Source: Mycoplasma sp. CAG:877 (GTDB taxonomy: Bacteria > Bacillota_I > Bacilli_A > RF39 > UBA660). From it: a stretch of DNA of 8,944 bases. Below, piece by piece: positions 1-6,477 of this stretch. The notes below the pieces were generated by a model. That model was given only the letters and a program-made list of their open reading frames with translations, was not told the origin of the DNA and searched no databases. Each line of letters begins with the position of its first letter. The stretch's first letter is position 1. The stretch lies in the NCBI GenBank assembly GCA_000433455.1, contig HF992495.1, positions 2,909-11,852 on the forward strand, read 5' to 3'. A program made the position numbers and the translations under genes.

Positions 1-440
1 AGAAAATTAATAAGATATTAGATAAGAGTATTGGTATAAATAAGAATTATGATATTACATCGTTTAATAATATTAATAAAGTAGTTATATATTATTTAGA
101 AAATATTAATGATAATTTGTATTATGTACCAGTTACTAAGTATGTAAATGATGATAGAGAGAAAGTTAATATTATAGTTGAAGAGTTAGCAAGTAGTTAT
201 ATATATGAGAGTAATTTGATGAGTTTTTTAAATAGTAATGTTTCTTTGATTGAGTATGAAGAGAAAGATAATATTATGTCTTTGAATTTTAATGATTATT
301 TATTTGATGGAAATGATAAAGTTTTAGAAGAGGTTTTATATAGTGTTGCTTATTCTGTTTTTGATAATTATGATGTTTCGATGGTTAGTTTTGAAGTTAA
401 TGGGGAGATTGTTAATCATATTGATAAAAATAACAAGTAA
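1..440 (+). CDS. GerMN-domain protein, 3' end (partial)
   Basis: The reading frame is open from the left edge (codons begin at position 3) to TAA at 438-440, giving about 145 visible residues; the true start lies outside the window. A TTG at 117 is not a credible start because the domain begins upstream of it. The visible part matches the GerMN pattern (sporulation and spore germination family): a strand VVIYYLEN, then LYYVPVTKYV, a helix REKVNIIVEELASS, a strand-turn VSLIEYEEKDNIMSLNF, a helix LEEVLYSVAYSVF and a closing strand VSMVSFEVNGEIV. Known GerM proteins are membrane-anchored or lipoprotein factors acting at the cell envelope during sporulation and germination. Any signal peptide or second GerMN domain would be outside the window. 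It ends 54 nt before the repeat-protein array and is probably unrelated to it in function. The family call rests on pattern memory, without a profile search. Confidence 0.7.
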   Translation, partial: KINKILDKSIGINKNYDITSFNNINKVVIYYLENINDNLYYVPVTKYVNDDREKVNIIVEELASSYIYESNLMSFLNSNVSLIEYEEKDNIMSLNFNDYLFDGNDKVLEEVLYSVAYSVFDNYDVSMVSFEVNGEIVNHIDKNNK

Positions 441-443
441 TAG

Positions 444-473
444 TTGGTTTTATTAGAATGGTTAGGTTATAAT
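444..473 (+). promoter_or_regulatory. Candidate sigma-A promoter for repeat gene A
   Basis: TTGGTT (444-449), an 18-nt spacer and TATAAT (468-473) lie between the stop of the GerMN gene and the ribosome binding site of gene A. Transcription would start near 480, leaving a leader of about 15 nt. The -10 is perfect and the -35 is only fair. There is no terminator after the upstream gene, so read-through is also possible. Confidence 0.4.
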
Positions 474-484
474 AAGTAATTATT

Positions 485-490
485 GGAGGT
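485..490 (+). promoter_or_regulatory. Ribosome binding site of gene A
   Basis: GGAGGT lies 4 nt before ATG 495. It decides the start: the longer frame begins at a TTG (483) that overlaps this site, so the first four residues of that longer reading are not real. Confidence 0.8.
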
Positions 491-494
491 CTAT

Positions 495-1484
495 ATGAAT
501 AAGGTATTTGATAAGAATGATAAATTTGGAACGATTAATAGTATTAGACAACTTCTAATTGAAGAGTTAAAGGATTATGAAGGAGAACCAATAAAGCTTG
601 ATTTGAATGGGATTTCAGGAATAGATGGTTTAGAGAGTTTGATATTTAAAGATTATGTTGATAGTAATAAGAAGAATGTTAAGATTATTGCTTTTTCTTA
701 TGATGTTTTAAGGAAACTTGATTTATCTAATGTATCATTTGATGGAGTAGCAATTGATAATTATGATTTTACTGGATTAACAGGAGTTAAGATTAATCCA
801 GAAAAAGTTCAGGGAAAAGATTTAGTAAATTGTATATTTAATGGAGTAGAGTTTATTGGAGAATTTAAGGGATGTAGAATTTCTAGATGTGATTTTACAG
901 GTAGTAAGGGAGCAGTTATTGATCCTTATATGAGAGTAATGAGTGATTGTAAGTTTAGTGGAGTTAGATTTTTGGATAATTGGGTTGGTACTGATGTTTC
1001 TAGATGTGATTTTACGGGTAGTACTACTTTAATGACCGCTCCTAGAGATATTGATATGACTTATACTAAGTTACAAGATGTTAAATTTGCTTGGAAGATT
1101 CAAAACTGTAGAATCGATAAATGTGATTTTAGTGGTAGTGAAGGAGCTGTTATTTTTCCAGAAGAATGGAAGGAAAAGTCAGCATTTGGAACTAATTTTG
1201 AAGGAGTTACATTTAGAAATGTTTGGTTTGATGGTTTGGATATAAGAAGTGCTAGTTTTAAAAATAGTGTTGGGGCTTTAATTGATTTAGATATGATCGA
1301 AGATAAAGATGTAAGTAATACAGATTTAACAGATGCTTATTTTGGACCAGTTGGAGAAGATATAAAAATTAATAATACAGTTTGTAATGGAATGAGTTTA
1401 AAAGAGTATCTTGTAAGTAAGGATGCTAAAGAAAGTGCTTATGTTAAAGTAAAGAGTGTTTTAGAACAAGCTAAAAATAAATAG
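495..1484 (+). CDS. Repeat protein A (divergent pentapeptide-repeat solenoid, 329 aa)
   Basis: Function is unknown. The helical N-terminal cap (about residues 10-80) ends in RKLDLSNVSFDG. Modules follow with core decapeptides at residues 91, 133 (DFTGSKGAVI), 172, 211 (DFSGSEGAVI) and 254, i.e. every 39-43 residues. Between cores lie segments such as DCKFSGVRFL. Steps like CDFTG, CKFSG and TDLTD fit the pentapeptide-repeat rule [A/C][D/N][F/L][T/S]x, with Cys often replacing Ala, so a right-handed beta-helix is expected. Residues 276-283 (TDLTDAYF) end the solenoid and a short helical tail follows. There is no signal peptide or membrane segment, so it is probably cytoplasmic. It is the shortest and most divergent array member, lacking the extended fourth module of B to F and the full C-terminal cap of C to F. 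It has its own terminator. I see nothing specific linking it to gyrase-protecting Qnr/MfpA proteins. Confidence 0.85.
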   Translation: MNKVFDKNDKFGTINSIRQLLIEELKDYEGEPIKLDLNGISGIDGLESLIFKDYVDSNKKNVKIIAFSYDVLRKLDLSNVSFDGVAIDNYDFTGLTGVKINPEKVQGKDLVNCIFNGVEFIGEFKGCRISRCDFTGSKGAVIDPYMRVMSDCKFSGVRFLDNWVGTDVSRCDFTGSTTLMTAPRDIDMTYTKLQDVKFAWKIQNCRIDKCDFSGSEGAVIFPEEWKEKSAFGTNFEGVTFRNVWFDGLDIRSASFKNSVGALIDLDMIEDKDVSNTDLTDAYFGPVGEDIKINNTVCNGMSLKEYLVSKDAKESAYVKVKSVLEQAKNK

Positions 1485-1511
1485 AAAGACGTGTTATAAG
1501 CACGTTTTTTT
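1485..1511 (+). terminator. Rho-independent terminator after gene A
   Basis: The stem ACGTGTT / AGCACGT (1489-1495 with 1499-1505, one G-T pair) closes on loop ATA and runs into T7 (1505-1511). An A-rich 5' flank (1485-1487) can pair with part of the T-run. It starts right after the gene A stop codon and separates A from the rest of the array. Confidence 0.8.
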
Positions 1512-1531
1512 GTTATTTCTTATTATTTTCT

Positions 1532-1559
1532 TTGATTTGAAGAAACTTTAATGTATAAT
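1532..1559 (+). promoter_or_regulatory. Sigma-A promoter for repeat genes B to F
   Basis: TTGATT (1532-1537), a 16-nt spacer and TATAAT (1554-1559), just after the gene A terminator. Transcription would start near 1566, giving a leader of about 90 nt before the gene B start. No other convincing promoter is visible until the tRNA promoter at 7765, so this one probably drives the whole B to F transcript. Confidence 0.6.
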
Positions 1560-1581
1560 AAATAATTACTAGGGAGTAGAG

Positions 1582-1613
1582 TTTTTATAAGAGACTTGTT
1601 ATTCTCATAAAAA
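1582..1613 (+). promoter_or_regulatory. Leader hairpin upstream of gene B
   Basis: In the leader of the B to F transcript, TTTTTAT (1582-1588) pairs with ATAAAAA (1607-1613). GAGA (1591-1594) can pair with TCTC (1603-1606) across a 2-nt bulge, leaving an 8-nt loop. No U-run follows, so it is not a terminator. It may stabilise or regulate the mRNA. I recognise no known riboswitch. Confidence 0.4.
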
Positions 1614-1644
1614 ATGTAAAAGGCGTTGTTGATTATAATAGAAT

Positions 1645-1650
1645 GGAGTG
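1645..1650 (+). promoter_or_regulatory. Ribosome binding site of gene B
   Basis: GGAGTG lies 5 nt before ATG 1656. It selects this start over the upstream in-frame TTG at 1626, which has no binding site and would add ten residues unlike any paralogue. Confidence 0.65.
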
Positions 1651-1655
1651 ATAAG

Positions 1656-2843
1656 ATGGAGTTTTTGAACGAGGAAACAGTAAAAAAAGAGAGAATTAAA
1701 AGAATAAGAGAATATTTAACATCTAAGTTAGAAAAGTATGAAGGAGAACCAATAAAGTTAGATGTTGATAATTTAGAAAAAGTTTTATTTTATGAGTCTA
1801 CTAATGGAAAAAGATTTGCAATAGATAGAAAAATTGCTAGAAAGATTGATATGTCAGATGTATGTTTTGATGGTATGAATGTGTGTGGTTTTAATTTTAC
1901 AGGATTTAAGGGAGTTAAAATTAATCCTAATAGAGTGTACGAAAGAAAATTTTCAGATACTAATCTTGCAGGAGTAGAATTTACAGAAGAGTTTAATAAT
2001 TGTTCGCTAAATGATGTTTCATTTGCTGGTAGTAAAGGAGCATTTATAAATCCTAGTAAAAATACTATTCTTAGAAGTGACGTTTTTACTGATGTTATGT
2101 TTATGGGAGCAATAACTTCTGCAGATATTACATATTGTAATTTTGCCGGTAGTAAGAATGCGGTTATAAGTTTAAATGTACCTGGTGTTCAACAACCAAT
2201 AAATGTTCTTTATGGAGCAACATTGACAGATGCTACTATAGTGGGATCTTTTGATGGTTGTTCTATTAGGGGAGTAAACTTTAAAGGGGCAAAAAATGAA
2301 AATGGAGAGAATATTAGGATTAATCTTAATGAATTAGCTTCAAGTGATTTATCTAATTGTGTTTTTGATGGAGTTGAGTTTACAGAGCCATCTAAACGTT
2401 TTACAATTATGACAGGAGCAGATTTTACGGGAAGTAAAGGATTTAATATAAGAACACATTTATTAACTGAAGATAGTTTAGATCATGCTAAATTGAGTGG
2501 AGTTACTTTTGATTGTGCAGCTATAGGAGGCATTCGTTTAGAAAAAATAGTTGGAGCAGATTTTACAGGTAGTAAGGGCGCTTGCATTTGGTCAGTATTT
2601 AATGAAAAAGATCCTGTGTTAGACATAAAAAGAACAGAACTTGTAAATTGTAATTTAACAGATGCTTATTTTCCTGAGAGTTATTTTTTAAACTATATTT
2701 TGAGATCTTTTAGAGGTCTTGATACTTGTACTTATAAGGGTATTGGTTTTGATGCGGCTGTAAAGACTTGTCAAAATGAAGAACGCGAGACGTTAGGAAA
2801 AGTTTATACTAAGATTGATAATGCTATTAAAAAGGCAGAATAA
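1656..2843 (+). CDS. Repeat protein B (divergent pentapeptide-repeat solenoid, 395 aa)
   Basis: Function is unknown; this is the first gene of the presumed B to F operon. The N-terminal cap (residues 1-75) has a charged helix (VKKERIKRIREYLTSKLEKY), then EPIKLD and RKIDMSDVCFDG. Core decapeptides begin at about residues 80 (NFTGFKGVKI), 122, 162 (NFAGSKNAVI), 256 and 302 (DFTGSKGACI). A longer variant at 209 (FKGAKNENGENIRI) recurs at the same place in C to F. The last pentapeptides are CNLTDAYF (about 332-339). The C-terminal tail ends in KVYTKIDNAIKKAE, close to protein C. It has no signal peptide or membrane segment. Its N-terminus is closest to A and its C-terminal tail is closest to C, so it links the two subgroups. 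The stop codon overlaps the ribosome binding site of gene C. Confidence 0.85.
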   Translation: MEFLNEETVKKERIKRIREYLTSKLEKYEGEPIKLDVDNLEKVLFYESTNGKRFAIDRKIARKIDMSDVCFDGMNVCGFNFTGFKGVKINPNRVYERKFSDTNLAGVEFTEEFNNCSLNDVSFAGSKGAFINPSKNTILRSDVFTDVMFMGAITSADITYCNFAGSKNAVISLNVPGVQQPINVLYGATLTDATIVGSFDGCSIRGVNFKGAKNENGENIRINLNELASSDLSNCVFDGVEFTEPSKRFTIMTGADFTGSKGFNIRTHLLTEDSLDHAKLSGVTFDCAAIGGIRLEKIVGADFTGSKGACIWSVFNEKDPVLDIKRTELVNCNLTDAYFPESYFLNYILRSFRGLDTCTYKGIGFDAAVKTCQNEERETLGKVYTKIDNAIKKAE

Positions 2844-2857
2844 GGAGATAAAACTTA

Positions 2858-4075
2858 ATGAGAATTGTACGTACTAATCAAGATAGAGATAAAAGTAGAA
2901 TATATAATATAAGAAAATATTTGATAAAAAAATTAAAGTCATATGATGGGATTGTTAGTTTTGATGAATTTACTAAAGATGAATTGAATGAGATTTTATT
3001 CGATTATTGTAACAATGGTAAATCAAAAAGATTTGCTTTACCTAGAGATATTTATAAAAAGATTGATATGTCTAATGTTAGTTTTGATAATTTTGAAGCA
3101 GTAAACTTTGATTTTAGTGATTTAGTTGGTGTTAGAATAAATCCAAATAACTTGTATTTATTAGAGATTAAAAATTTTGATTTTTCTAATGTTACATTTT
3201 TAGATGAATTTAGAAATTGTACAGTAATAAAGACAAATTTTCAGGGAAATGCTGGAACAATAATTGATGGTAAACATGTTGAGGGAGCTATTTTTGCTGG
3301 AGGAATGCGATATGGTGGAGGAAATGAATTTGCAGATGTTACCTTCACCAAACCAATAAATAACGTTATAAATGGTTCGATTTCAGGAACTGATTTTACA
3401 GGTAGTAAAGGCGCGGTTATTGAACTTGATCTTGGTAAAGTTAATATACTTAAAGATTGTTATTTAAAGGATGCAACACTTTCAGGTACTTTTAGAAATT
3501 GTTACATAGAGGGTGCTAATTTTAAAGGAGCACATGGTAGTAATGGAGGAAGCGTAAGAATTAATCCTAATATTCTTGCGTTTGGACATTTAGAACAAGG
3601 ATATGTAAGAGTTTTAGATGGCTGTTGTTTTGATGGAGTTGAATTTATAGAAGATACTACATCTCATGGTTGGTTTAGTATCTATAATACGGACTTTTCA
3701 GGTAGTAAGGGATTTGTAATATCTCCATATAATGTTTTTAAAAGAAACTATGAAGCAAGTGTATTTAAGGGAGTTAAATTTACAACTGATCCGATTACAG
3801 ATGCCAATTTAACAGAAGCAAACTTCGAAGGTAGTGAAGGAGCTATATTAGAAGGACCACAAGCAAGTATAGCTCTAGCAAATTTAACAGACGTTTCTTT
3901 AAAATTTGCTGATCCATTTGAATTTTGTTTTTCACTTCGAGGAGCTCAAACTGCAACTTGTGAAGGTAGAAGTTTTCTTGATGTATTTAATGATGCAGTT
4001 GCTAATTTTTCGGAGAATGAACCAACGAAAGTTTATACTAAAATAGATAGAGCTATTAATAAAGATAAAAAATAA
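2858..4075 (+). CDS. Repeat protein C (divergent pentapeptide-repeat solenoid, 405 aa)
   Basis: Function is unknown. ATG 2858 has AAGGAG 10 nt upstream, overlapping the gene B stop codon, which supports translation from one mRNA. The N-terminal cap (residues 1-80) carries IRKYLIKKLKSYDG, FTKDELNEILF and KRFALPRDIYKKIDMSNVSF. Core decapeptides begin at about residues 85, 127, 179 (DFTGSKGAVI), 279 (DFSGSKGFVI) and 322 (NFEGSEGAIL), with the long variant at 221. The solenoid ends at ANLTDVSL (341-348). The C-terminal cap runs CEGRSFLDVFNDAV, then EPTKVYTKIDRAI. A 21-residue, Gly-rich loop follows the second core (about 137-157). This loop is 11 residues in D and F and 33 in E, so it is a length-variable site. 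No signal peptide or membrane segment is visible. Confidence 0.85.
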   Translation: MRIVRTNQDRDKSRIYNIRKYLIKKLKSYDGIVSFDEFTKDELNEILFDYCNNGKSKRFALPRDIYKKIDMSNVSFDNFEAVNFDFSDLVGVRINPNNLYLLEIKNFDFSNVTFLDEFRNCTVIKTNFQGNAGTIIDGKHVEGAIFAGGMRYGGGNEFADVTFTKPINNVINGSISGTDFTGSKGAVIELDLGKVNILKDCYLKDATLSGTFRNCYIEGANFKGAHGSNGGSVRINPNILAFGHLEQGYVRVLDGCCFDGVEFIEDTTSHGWFSIYNTDFSGSKGFVISPYNVFKRNYEASVFKGVKFTTDPITDANLTEANFEGSEGAILEGPQASIALANLTDVSLKFADPFEFCFSLRGAQTATCEGRSFLDVFNDAVANFSENEPTKVYTKIDRAINKDKK

Positions 4076-4093
4076 TTTTGGAGGTATGGTTGA

Positions 4094-5317
4094 ATGAAAA
4101 TTGCCATTGGTGAAGATAAGAAAAGAAAAATAATAATTGAAAAAGTAAGAAAAGAGTTAGTACAAGCAGTAGAAAAGCAAAGAAATATTGTTAAGTTGGA
4201 TAATTTTACAGCTGATGAGCTAAATGAGGTTTTGTTTGATCGTTTGACATGTGATAGACAAGGAAAACAATTTGCTTTACCAATAGAAATATTAAGAAAG
4301 ATTGATATGTCTAATGTAAACTTTGCTGACTTTTATGCTGATAAAGTTGATTTTAGAGGAATGACCGGTGTTAAAATTGATCCTAATAAATTATATGAAA
4401 AAAATATTCGTGGATGTAATTTTTCAGGGGTTACCTTTTTAGATAAGTTTTCAGGAGGATATATAGATGATTGTAATTTTACAGGAAGTAAGAATGCAGT
4501 TATTTTAAATACTGTTAAACTTGGCGGAAGAAATAATTTTGGTGATGTTACTTTTGAAGGAACAATTACAAAAGGAAATATTGCTGGATCTAATTTTTCT
4601 GGTAGTAAAGGAGCAGTTATAGAAGTTGGTCCTGGTAAGATTACATCAGTTATAGATTGTCGTTTGAAAGATGCGAAAATAAAGGGAACTTTTTTAGATT
4701 GCTATATAGCAGGAGCTGATTTTACTGGAGCTTGTACTGAGGCTGGTGGTAAGATAAAAATTGATCCAAATGATTTGGCTTTTTCTTCCTTTTATGGAGT
4801 GTATGTGTATAATTTTGAGAGTAATAATTATGCTGGTATAGACCTTGTTAAAAATGTTAGTGGATGTAAATTTGATGGAGTAAAATTTACTTATGATTTT
4901 GGACCAATATATGTTTTTGCAATTGCAGGAGCAGATTTTACGGGAAGTGAAGGGGCGTTTTTCTTTCCTAAGGCGATTTTAAAAAATGATTATCATGGAG
5001 TTAAACTAAATGGTGTTAGATTTCCTACTGATTTTTTAATTACTGGAGCTAATTTAGAAGGGACAAGTTTTAAAGGTAGTGTTGGTGCTGTTATTTCTGG
5101 ATTACAAAAATCTGTTGAGAATGCAGATTTAACAGATGCGGCTGTAATATTTAATAATCCTCAAGAAATGTTACAAATGGAGGGAGTTAAATCAGCAAGA
5201 TATGGTAATAGAGCATTTACCGATGTATTTAAGGAATCTATTTCTAAAGAGTTTGATGAGCCAACAAAGCTTTTAATTAAGAAAATTAATGATGCGGTTA
5301 CTGCTTCTGATAAATAA
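4094..5317 (+). CDS. Repeat protein D (divergent pentapeptide-repeat solenoid, 407 aa)
   Basis: Function is unknown. ATG 4094 has a strong GGAGGT 8 nt upstream and follows gene C by 18 nt. The N-terminal cap (1-80) includes KKRKIIIEKVRKELVQAV, FTADELNEVLF and FALPIEILRKIDMSNVNF. Core decapeptides begin at 86, 128 (NFTGSKNAVI), 167 (NFSGSKGAVI), 281 (DFTGSEGAFF) and 325 (SFKGSVGAVI); the long variant is at 209 (DFTGACTEAGGKIKI). ADLTDAAV (344-351) closes the solenoid. The C-terminal cap has AFTDVFKESI and EPTKLLIKKINDAV. It is the best intact reference for the damaged neighbours E and F: its residues 8-21 cover the 29 nt missing from E, and residues 167-208 are the module missing from E. An out-of-frame ATG at 4086 gives only a three-codon frame overlapping the real start and is probably incidental. 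Confidence 0.85.
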   Translation: MKIAIGEDKKRKIIIEKVRKELVQAVEKQRNIVKLDNFTADELNEVLFDRLTCDRQGKQFALPIEILRKIDMSNVNFADFYADKVDFRGMTGVKIDPNKLYEKNIRGCNFSGVTFLDKFSGGYIDDCNFTGSKNAVILNTVKLGGRNNFGDVTFEGTITKGNIAGSNFSGSKGAVIEVGPGKITSVIDCRLKDAKIKGTFLDCYIAGADFTGACTEAGGKIKIDPNDLAFSSFYGVYVYNFESNNYAGIDLVKNVSGCKFDGVKFTYDFGPIYVFAIAGADFTGSEGAFFFPKAILKNDYHGVKLNGVRFPTDFLITGANLEGTSFKGSVGAVISGLQKSVENADLTDAAVIFNNPQEMLQMEGVKSARYGNRAFTDVFKESISKEFDEPTKLLIKKINDAVTASDK

Positions 5318-5371
5318 TCGATTTATATAAAGTGAAATATAGGATGTGTAGTTTTATGAGACTTGCTATTG

Positions 5372-6457
5372 ATGAGGGTAAGAAAAGAATTGATAGAAGT
5401 ATTAGGAAAACAAGACAAGGTTGTTAAATTAGAAGGTTTTAGTACAGAAGAATTAAATGAACTTTTATTTAATTATGTAGAAGAGGGAGATACTAAAAAG
5501 AAGATCTTTGCATTACCGAATTCAATTTTGCAAAAGATTGATATGTCTAATGTAAGTTTTAATGATTTTTATGCCAAAAATATTGATTTTGGTCAATTTA
5601 CTGGTGTTAGAATTGATCCTAATAAACTATATAATAAAAGTTGTTTCTATACTTCTTTTGCTGGTGTTACATTTTTAAATGGTTTTAGATCTGGTTATAT
5701 AGAAGGATGTAATTTTACGGGAAGTAAGAATGCGGTTATAGGTGATCGTATTAAAACTCGTTTGAATCGTTGCAATGGTGTTCTAGAGGCTGAAAATTCA
5801 TCTATTGGTAAGGATGTTGCACTTGGTGAGAAAAATGTATTTAAAGATGTTACATTTGAATCTCCAATTACGAAAGGTAATATTGTTAGCTCTGATTTTA
5901 CTGGGGCACATGCTAAAAATGGTGATAAGATTAAACTTGATCCATTTGATCTGGCTGAGTCTAGAGTGTCTGGACAAATTGTGAGAAATGTTGGTGAATG
6001 TAGATTTAATGGAGTGAAATTTACTGGTTCGTTTGGTCCTATAGGTGACTTTGCAATTAGGATGGCAGACTTTACAGGTAGTGAGGGAGCAGTTATATGT
6101 CCTGGTTCTGTTTTTGAAAAAGATTATTGTTATGCAAAGTTAAGTGGAGTAAGATTTCCTGCAGGGTCTTTTATTAAAGATGCTCAGTTGGAAGGAACTA
6201 AATTTAATGGTAGTGAAGGAGCTGTTATTTCTGGTCCACAACAGAATATGTATGTAGCAGATTTAACAGATGCGGCGATAAGATTTAATGAACCTAATGA
6301 TATTTTATATATTCATGGAGTTGAGACTGCAGCTTATGATAAGAAAGCATTTTGTGATGTCTTTAATGAAACACTTGCTAGAGAGTTTGAGGAACCAGCA
6401 AAGGTTTATGTTAAAAGGATTGAAAAACTTGGTCCTAAGGATAAAAATCAAAAATAG
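5372..6457 (+). CDS. Repeat protein E, damaged N-terminus (frameshifted near the start)
   Basis: The original start is almost certainly ATG 5356, which reads MRLAIDEGKKR, matching MKIAIGEDKKR in D. That frame then hits TAA after 24 codons. The homologous frame (VRKELIEVLGKQ onward) is one shift away and stays open to 6457. It can start only at TTG 5363 or ATG 5372, neither with a ribosome binding site, so expression of the body is doubtful and this may be a pseudogene. Restoring 29 nt gives a 376-residue frame with no other lesion. The body keeps cores at about residues 75, 117, 236 and 280 (counted from TTG 5363), FALPNSILQKIDMSNVSF, and ADLTDAAI. The C-terminal cap (AFCDVFNETL, EPAKVYVKRI) is kept too. 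It also lacks a 42-residue module present in D and F, and has a longer loop (5741-5836). Confidence 0.7.
   Translation: MRVRKELIEVLGKQDKVVKLEGFSTEELNELLFNYVEEGDTKKKIFALPNSILQKIDMSNVSFNDFYAKNIDFGQFTGVRIDPNKLYNKSCFYTSFAGVTFLNGFRSGYIEGCNFTGSKNAVIGDRIKTRLNRCNGVLEAENSSIGKDVALGEKNVFKDVTFESPITKGNIVSSDFTGAHAKNGDKIKLDPFDLAESRVSGQIVRNVGECRFNGVKFTGSFGPIGDFAIRMADFTGSEGAVICPGSVFEKDYCYAKLSGVRFPAGSFIKDAQLEGTKFNGSEGAVISGPQQNMYVADLTDAAIRFNEPNDILYIHGVETAAYDKKAFCDVFNETLAREFEEPAKVYVKRIEKLGPKDKNQK
5379..5388 (+). repeat. Deletion scar between direct repeats in gene E
   Basis: TAAGAAAAGA occurs once here. In gene D the same 10-mer occurs twice, 29 nt apart, flanking codons that E lacks. Sequence left of the 10-mer aligns with D before its first copy; sequence right of it aligns with D after its second. 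This is the signature of a slippage deletion that removed one repeat plus the spacer. Confidence 0.75.
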
Positions 6458-6463
6458 GTTAAT

Positions 6464-6469
6464 GGGGGT
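6464..6469 (+). promoter_or_regulatory. Ribosome binding site of pseudogene F
   Basis: GGGGGT lies 8 nt before ATG 6478. It marks the original start of F although the frame from it is broken. Confidence 0.55.
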
Positions 6470-6477
6470 ATAACTTT

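Noticed and set aside
4086..4097. Translational-coupling mini-ORF before gene D
   Set aside because: The three-codon frame shares ATGA with the real start, but none of the other paralogues has one and the strong GGAGGT is correctly spaced for ATG 4094.
495..5317. Gyrase-protecting Qnr/MfpA-type immunity proteins
   Set aside because: Those are about 190-220 residues of nearly regular pentapeptides. These have helical caps, longer loops and about-40-residue modules, with no gyrase poison or toxin gene nearby.
6288..6473. 61-codon plus-strand frame overlapping the end of gene E
   Set aside because: It is an out-of-frame shadow of the conserved C-terminal cap of E, with low-complexity composition.
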